A stretch of 64,000 bases of DNA from Astrothelium macrocarpum. Its lineage: Eukaryota > Ascomycota > Dothideomycetes > Trypetheliales > Trypetheliaceae. Position numbers and translations under genes: made by a program. Numbering within the stretch: the stretch's first letter is position 1; each line of letters opens with the position of its first letter. The stretch lies in NCBI GenBank assembly GCA_021030915.1, contig JAGEMR010000074.1, positions 91,869 to 155,868 on the forward strand, in the 5' to 3' direction. This document shows positions 56,840 to 64,000 of the stretch, piece by piece. Below the pieces are notes generated by a model. That model was not told the origin of the DNA, made no database searches, and worked only from the letters and a program-made list of their open reading frames with translations.

Positions 56840-58440
56840 ATGTCGTTATTGTCTAGTCTTCTCGCTCTGTTTTCCTTTAGCTTAACAGCGGCTGCAGCGC
56901 CTGCAACCCCCATTGTCAATCAGACAACATGCAATGGCAAGACTTACACATACCAACAGCTGGCAGGATATGGTTTCATCCCTTCAGATGCAAGAGATAA
57001 GTTTGGAGATACAATCGGTGGGATCGGTAGTTCCATTGCCTTGGATAGGAGTACATGGAAAAAAACAAATGGCTCAAGCTACACGGGCACCCTCTGGACT
57101 CTACCAGATCGTGGATGGAATACAAATGGTACTCTTAATTACCAGCCGCGTATTCACAAGGTCAAGATCGATTTCACGCCGATGCCTAATGCAAGCGCTT
57201 CTGATCCAGCTGCCCCTAATTTAGCATTAACATATCAAGACACCATCGCCTTTACCAGTCCAGACGGGACACCTTTGACAGGGCTTGACGCGGATGCAAC
57301 GGGCCACCTCTCGTACGCAGGGTTCCCCGATGTCCCAAAGACAACGTTCACTGGCAACGGTTTTGGTGGCCCGGGTCCCGGTGGTATCCGCATCCCTGGG
57401 GATACTGAGGGCCTGGTACTTGCCTCGGACGGTAGTTTCTGGGTCAGTGACGAATATGGTCCATACATCTACCACTTCTCGCCTACAGGAACTATGCTGG
57501 ACGCTATCCGGCCCCCTCTGGCATACATACCGTTCCGTAACAATACTGAGAGCTTTTCCGCAGATTCTCCTCCCCTTTATGACCCTTCCCTGGTTCCTAT
57601 CCCTGCCGACAATCCCACCGGTCGTGATAACAATCAAGGCTTCGAGGGTCTGACCGCAAATCCGGAGGGCACTAAATTGTACGCACTCTTGCAATCCGCA
57701 TTAAACCAAGAAGGTGGCCTGCACAAGACTGATCGTCGATACGCACGATTCATCGAGTATGACATCTCATCCCCCACCGCAGCGCCTGTCTACACCGCAG
57801 AATACGTGGTAGCCCTTCCACTCTACAACTCCTCGGGCGATGAATTGGTGGCTGCGCAGAGCGAGATACATTATCTTTCTCCTACGCAATTCCTCGTACT
57901 GGCGCGGGATTCGAATGCCGGGCGCGGACAAGCTAGCTCTTTGAGTCTGTATCGGCATGCGGATGTGTTTGATATCTCAAACGCGACCAATATCAAGAAT
58001 GCGGGCAACGATGCCGTGAATGGTTCAATTGCGAGCGGCAAGGGAAAGCTGAATAAGGGGGTAACACCTGCGAAGTACTGTGGTTTCTTAGACTACAATG
58101 TCAATTCACAATTAAATAGATTTGGATTGCACAATGGGGGAGCGCAAGACGCGGGCTTATTAAATGAGAAGTGGGAGAGCTTGGCGTTAGCACCAGTTGA
58201 TGGAGTGGGTGGGGCAGACGGCGAGTTTTTCTTGTTTAGTCTGAGCGACAATGATTTTATTACACAAAATGGTGAGTCCGGAAAAGAGGTTTCACCAATT
58301 CCTCCCCTACTAATTTTGCGACAGGGTTTCTGGACAACGGTACGTTCAGATATGCGGACGGGTCAGGTGTAAGTTTGGACAATCAGGCATTGGTATTCAA
58401 AATCAGCATCCCCAACGGCAATGGTCCTTTGATCGGCTGA
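56840..58440 (+). CDS. Secreted protein with esterase-like activity of phytase domain (Phytase-like)
   Basis: Two exons, 56840-58271 and 58325-58440, joined by a GTGAGT...CAG intron of 53 nt; 515 residues. Signal peptide MSLLSSLLALFSFSLTAAAA. The body matches the phytase-like esterase-domain family: LAGYGFIPSDARDKFGDTIGGIGSS near the start, LWTLPDRGWNTNG, PGDTEGLVLASDGSFWVSDEYGPYIYHF, NQGFEGLTANPEGTKLYAL and FLVLARDSNAGRGQ, a beta-propeller-type pattern with conserved acidic residues. The second exon supplies the end (GFLDNGTFRYADGSG...DNQALVFKISIP). Fungal members are secreted; real substrates are poorly known, so phytase activity should not be assumed. It is the last gene before the AT-rich repeat desert. 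Confidence 0.85.
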
Positions 58441-61345
58441 ACGTATTTACAAATGGCATTCGCGGTTGAGTCGGGCCCACAGAGCGTTTTGTCTATAAAT
58501 ATAGAGCCACAATGGCAATGTAACAGTAGATTATAATTGATTTGTAAAATGACAGATGGAAATAATATTTTTTTTGGGGCAAAGGGAGTTATAACGTTCT
58601 TTCCGGTCCACAAGGTGACTTTAACTCAATATTGGCACCATATTCGGTACCTTTTCATAATGACGAGGGATTTGAGCTCCGCACAATGGCATTTTCGTCG
58701 AGTTCCATTCATATTCGCTAGCGACACTCGACCGAACCTCCATATCCACGGGTGACTCGTAAGTGTTCTATCTGGTCCACAAGGCTTATTTAAACTCAAT
58801 ATTGGCACCAAATCTGGTACCTTTTCATAACAACAATATAATTATAAATTGTCACAAAATTATAAAATAATGAAAATATTTATTATCATTCTTTATGATC
58901 ATAAAATAATAAAATGAATTTCAATATTTCAATAGATTCAATAGATATTTAAATTTTATATAATGATATTTTCATCATATTTTATTCATATTTGTTATCG
59001 ATAATATCTTGATCGAATTTTCATATTTATAAATTCAAGATGACTCATGTGAGATGACTCATAAGTGTTCTATCTGATCCACAAGGCTTATTTAAACTCA
59101 ATATTGGCACCAAACCCGGTACCTTTCTATAGTAACGACGTGATTGTAAATCGCCGTAAAATTATGGAATAGCGAAATCGCTATCATCCTTTATGGCCAT
59201 AAGATGATAAAATGAATCTCAATTAGATTCAACAGGTATTTAAATTCCGCATAATGGCATTTTCGTCGTATTCTATTCATATTCATTATCAATAATATTT
59301 CGACTGAATTTTCATATTTATAAATTCAAAATAAATAATATTAATATCAGATTTAATGATATTAAATATGTCAAATATTTTATTTTTTTTTATTTCATAT
59401 TTTTTTATAAAAAAATTGAAAAATTCAATTTTTTAAAATTTTATATTATTAATTTTAAATTAATAAAAATTGAATCAAATTATTTATTTAAAAATATTCA
59501 ATATTTTTTTTTAAATTTTATTATCAAATTTTTATAAAGATAATTATTAAAAAAAAATAATATTAAATTATTAATATTAAATATAAAAAAAATATTTAAA
59601 AAATAAAATAAAAAATTTTTAAAAAAATATGAATTAAAAATATTTTATAAGTATTTTTAAATATTAAAATAAATATTAAAAAAAATTTAAAAAAAAAAAT
59701 AAATTGAAAATATATAAAATAAATTTTAAAATAAATTCGATTAAAAAAAAAATTTATATAATTGATAAAATAAATTGATAGAATAAAGAATTTTTGAAAT
59801 GGAATATCATTATATAATTAGATCAAATCTGTTATACAACTTTGTTTTCACGACGTTTTCACAGGGGACAAAGGTTTCATCCAACGTGATAGGCACCATT
59901 TTACCCAACTCACCGGATTGCAAATTTGCGCGAGAACTATAAAAGCCCTGACATTGCCCAGAGCTATCATAAGAATCAAAAAGATTTTATTGAGACCTAA
60001 AACTAGTGATGTTTTAAGTATTTTTATATCGTTTCTATTTTTATCGAATATGATCAATTATGTATTGTAAAAAAAATAATAAAAATCAATTTATTATATT
60101 GATCGTATTCAATAGTGTTTTATCCGATTCACAAGGCTGATTTAAACTCAATATTGGAACTTTATCTGGTATTTTCTATTACCTAATCACGCTTATCAAA
60201 ATCCGAGGTATTCTCTAAGAATCGAAGCCGAAATCAATAAAACATATCAAAAAGCAGAAATAATTAACAAACTAGATAACTTTTGACAGATTTTGGTCTG
60301 CATATCGAATTGAATAATATTATATGTGCAAAAACAGAAAAAAGAAAGGAAAAAAAGGAAAAAAAAAGGAAGAGAAAAGAGGAAAAATTCTTATTGATTA
60401 CGACACTATTACAATAAAATTATTCGAAACATATTTATCTTATTTTGTTATGAATTATTGGACTGTTTGACTCGATATGATCTAATTGATGTCAATCAGT
60501 TGTTTAATACTTTTTTTTTTTTTTTTTTTTTAAAATAAAAACTTCATCGAGATTTTTTTGGTCGAATGTGTCTGGTGACTCGAGTGACTCATAAGTGTTC
60601 TATCTGGTCCACAAGGCTTATTTAAACTCAATATTGGCACTAAACCCGGTATAATGATATAATTATAAATCATTATAAAATTATAAAATAGCGAAAATAT
60701 TTGCTATCATTTTTTATGATCATAAAATGATAAAATGAATTTCAATATTTCAATAGATTCAATAGATATTTAAATTCCGCACAATGCCATCTTCATCGTG
60801 TTTTATCCATATTCATTATCGACACTTGACCGAATCTCCATATCCACAAACTTAAGATGAATAACACCGACGTCAAATTCAACGATATCAAATATCTCAA
60901 ACATCTCATTTCTCTTGATCCCATATTTTTTTATAAAAAAACTAAAAAATTCAATCTTTTCAGATTTTATATTATCAATCTCAAATCAATGAAAATTATT
61001 TCATCAGATAAAGATTGAATCAAATTATTCATTTGAAAATATTCGATATTTTTTTCAAATTCTATTAATAAATCTTTATAAAAATAATTATTGAAGAAGA
61101 ATCACATTGAATTGTCAATATTAAATATAAAGAAAATATTTAAAAAATAAGATGAAAAATTTCTGAAAAAATATGAATTGAAGGTGTCTTGCGGCGACCT
61201 TCAAGTGTTGAGACGGGTGCTGAAGGAAATCCAGGAGGGAGGATAAGAGGTGTACGAGATGAACTTTGAGGCAGGTGGGATACCAATGTGTAGTTAGATC
61301 AAATCTGTTATACAACTTTATTTCCACGGCGTTTCCACAGGGGTC
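58441..61345. repeat. AT-rich array of decayed copies of one repeat element
   Basis: A core containing CCACAAGGCTTATTTAAAC followed by TCAATATTGGCACC recurs in direct orientation at about 58,602, 58,751, 59,055, 60,114 and 60,585. Two longer copies, 59,041-59,869 and 60,565-61,345, align over about 800 bp and end in the same GTTATACAACTT...CACAGGGG segment. Between copies the differences are overwhelmingly C-to-T and G-to-A, the footprint of repeat-directed transition mutation as in RIP. No intact open frame remains. The original element type cannot be told. A T22 run (60,510) and a purine-rich tract (60,336-60,390) lie between copies. Confidence 0.85.
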
Positions 61346-62126
61346 GAATGTGTCTAATGCTTTCAAGTCAGGCTACCTAGAAGCGGCCCAGCCCCGGAAA
61401 CGGCCCACCCACACTCATCTCATCTTATTTAGAATTTGGTGTTTTTTTAACAACAATAATTAGAATTGAAATTCTGTATATATGGCGCTAATTATAGAAT
61501 TTAAGGCAATTTTTGAACGTATTTTTTTAATTTTTTATATCAGTTTGATTATAAAAATTGTCGTTAAAAAAATATTTTCAATAATTATAACGTATTGGAT
61601 CATCGAAGCGGCCATATCATCGAAGCGGCCGCTTTTTCTTGGCACCACCATTTCATATTCATCAATCATCATTTTAATCACTATCTAAACCCCAATCTAT
61701 AGATTCTATATTTATATCAGATTCTGAAGATTTTTCAATATCTTTTTGATAAATGCGTATATTATATTCTATCTTTTTACAATTTTCATAATATCGTAAA
61801 ATTGATTGAATTTTTTTTTTTATTATCATTATTTCGAATTTTTTTTAAATAATTATAATATTTTAAACGTATTTATAATAATCTATATTATTTTTATATT
61901 ATATTCTATTATATCATTATATTAGATCTATTTTTTTTTATATATTTTTCGTTTAATTATTATTTTTAATTATTCTTCAAATTTTATAATACAGAAAATT
62001 TGAAACGTATTTTGATATAATATTAATTCAATATTTTTTATAAATTATGAAAATCCGTTTCTAATTTCTGAAAATAATCAAATAAAAAAATTATTTATAA
62101 ATTGATATTACGATTCAAATTTATAT
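61346..62126. other. AT-rich segment with short GC-rich islands
   Basis: Mostly A+T, but with islands such as 61,381-61,410 (GGCCCAGCCCCGGAAACGGCC) and a doubled ATCATCGAAGCGGCC at 61,598-61,632. The islands may be surviving ends of further decayed elements. No gene is present. Confidence 0.45.
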
Positions 62127-64000
62127 AACGTGGTTCATCAGTTAGCCGCGCATATCAGTTGCCCGCGCATTTCTCCGCATGTCTACCCCATCAATATTGA
62201 ATCTCAAAAATATAACAAAAAAATTCATTTAAAATTCATCTAATATAGATTCTTCAGAAATTTTTATATTTTTATTACAAATTCATATATTATAATTTGT
62301 TTCGTTATAAATATTATATCGTTATAAAATTATTATAATTCTTTTTAAAAAATCATCATTTTCCGTTTTATTAATTATAAATTATTTCCTTTTTTTTTTT
62401 TTATCAAAAGAATTTTGGATTTTTTAATAAATAATATTCTTTTATATTATATATATGATTTTTTAATCTTCTGATATTTTATAAATACCATATTTATATT
62501 TTAAAAAATACGTATTTGATTATTCAAAAAAATAATAAAATATGCCATTATTTATATATTTTTCGTTATTTAATTTATAATATTTAAAATTAATATTAAA
62601 AAATTATTTTGATGGACAGAAATCTGATTTTTAATAAAATTGGATTATAAAATAATTTATTATAAATTAAAAAAGATTTATGATTTTCATTTATGGGCGG
62701 TAAATGGACGATTTTTTGATGATATAAACGTTTTAAAATAAATATCCAATTTTAAAATTATAAAATTTGGATTTTAAAATATAATTCTAATAATATTAAA
62801 TCCAAATCTGATATTTTTATTTATAAATATTTTATTATAAATGATAAAAAAAATAATAAAAAATTCAGATTTAATAATATAAATGATAATATTTTTAATA
62901 AAAATATTGATTTAATTATTATATACGTATTTTAAAAATAAATATAATATAATATTTAATGATTAAAATAAATATAATAAATTCGGAAATATATTAATAA
63001 TAATAATTTTATTTTATTCATAAAAATTATTGAATTCAATTAATAAATAATTTTTATAATTATTAATAATCAAAATCTGATATATATTTTTTATATAATT
63101 TTTAATATATTTATTGAAATATTAAATTTATTTTAAATCAGTTTTATTATTAATTTATTTATTAAAAATAGATTTGATTATTCAATCATTTGAAAAATTG
63201 GATTTAATAATCCAATTTATAAAATGATAAATATTTTGAATGATTATAAAAAAAAGAATATATCAATTTTTTATATTAATATATTCAATAATTATAATCC
63301 ATTTTTAATTATCAGATTGAATAAATTTAATTTTATTATATCTTTTAATACGTATAATAATTATTAATATGATAATTATATTCATCATAAAATTAATTTT
63401 ATTGAAATTATAAAAATCCATTTTTTGAATTTTATATTCAATTATTATATAATCTAATTATATGAATTATTTAAAAATAAATTTTGGATTTTTATAAAAT
63501 ATCTTCTAATGATTATAAAAATGACTGAATTGGATTTTTAAAATAAATTATGAATTTATAAATTGTTTTATTCATTATTTATCAATATAATCGCCATTTT
63601 ATATTTTTAATAAAAAATTGGCCATATTTTCAATATCAGAAAAATATATTAAAAATTCTTTAATATTTTGATTAATAATATATTAAATAAATATTTCTTT
63701 TTTAATTTAAATTAATTTATAAAATTGGAATCAAATTATTATATATTAAAATCGGTTATTTATTTAATTATATAATATATTTTCTGAAATATTATAAATT
63801 TTTATAATTATACGTTTATTCAATTTTTGATCAGAAGATTTAATAATCTGAATTATATTAATAATAAGAATAATATTCTCTTCTTTGGAAAGAATTGATA
63901 TTATGGTTAGAAAATTATGACGTGATAAAAATTTAAATGGTTTTTGTTTCCGAAAAATGCGCGGGCAACTGATATGCGCGGCTAACTGATGAACCACGTT
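62127..64000. mobile_element. Decayed DNA-transposon-like unit with 46-bp terminal inverted repeats
   Basis: 62,127-62,172 (starting AACGTGGTTCATCAGTTAGC) and 63,955-64,000 are perfect reverse complements over 46 bp. The interior is about 1.78 kb of almost pure A+T with no open frame above about 80 codons. The inverted repeats stay GC-rich while the interior has lost nearly all C and G. The right repeat ends exactly at the window edge, so target-site duplication cannot be checked. The size fits a non-autonomous or gutted class II element. Confidence 0.75.

Noticed and set aside
59848..61688. Short open frames in the AT desert (60-81 codons)
   Set aside because: Low-complexity Ile/Lys/Asn/Phe strings expected by chance in such composition.
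58441..64000. CRISPR-like or satellite array, or mitochondrial DNA, in the AT-rich end
   Set aside because: Repeat spacing is irregular and units are long and diverged by transitions; there are no mitochondrial genes or tRNAs. Decayed nuclear transposons fit better.

Overview
The window is nuclear DNA of a filamentous ascomycete. The genes carry short spliceosomal introns (46-140 nt, GT...AG, often with CTAAC-like branch sites), and the gene set is typically filamentous-ascomycete: a phosphoglycerate mutase of the cofactor-independent type, a GPI-anchored GH72 transglycosylase, the FKS glucan synthase, a HET-domain relic and a SesA-like protein. A helotialean or related Leotiomycete is my best guess, but the sequence alone does not settle it. 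I rebuilt exon structures by hand; every gene model below is in frame across its junctions.

Left edge (1-4,940): a decayed gene encoding tandem CxxC...CxxC zinc-ribbon repeats (410-1962), an HSL-type alpha/beta hydrolase (2455-3543) and a tRNA-Ser(UGA) gene (4075-4215). The tRNA gene is interrupted by the usual 37/38 intron and also by a 52-nt insert with spliceosomal-intron signals. A 33-bp inverted copy of its 3' half lies 650 bp away.

Core block (4,941-46,541), densely packed housekeeping and cell-wall genes: GRC3 and RPA34 (divergent ribosome-biogenesis pair), LCB1 (sphingolipid synthesis), FKS1 (beta-1,3-glucan synthase), a GH72+CBM43 glucanosyltransferase, a secreted WSC-domain protein, a CaM kinase, phosphoglycerate mutase, MED9, BCK1 (MAPKKK of the cell wall integrity pathway), pyruvate decarboxylase, a GH32 invertase, HRD1 (ERAD ubiquitin ligase) and a small alpha/beta hydrolase. 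FKS1, the GH72 enzyme and BCK1 all belong to cell-wall building and its integrity signalling and lie within 26 kb.

Accessory block (46,542-58,440): sparse genes. It has two putative membrane proteins, a HET-domain pseudogene, a SesA-like protein with a possible amyloid-signalling motif at its C-terminus, a small broken or mis-modelled transmembrane gene and a secreted phytase-like esterase-domain protein.

Right edge (58,441-64,000): an extremely AT-rich repeat desert. It contains several copies of one repeat at different stages of C:G to T:A decay, and a transposon-like unit bounded by perfect 46-bp terminal inverted repeats that ends exactly at the window edge.
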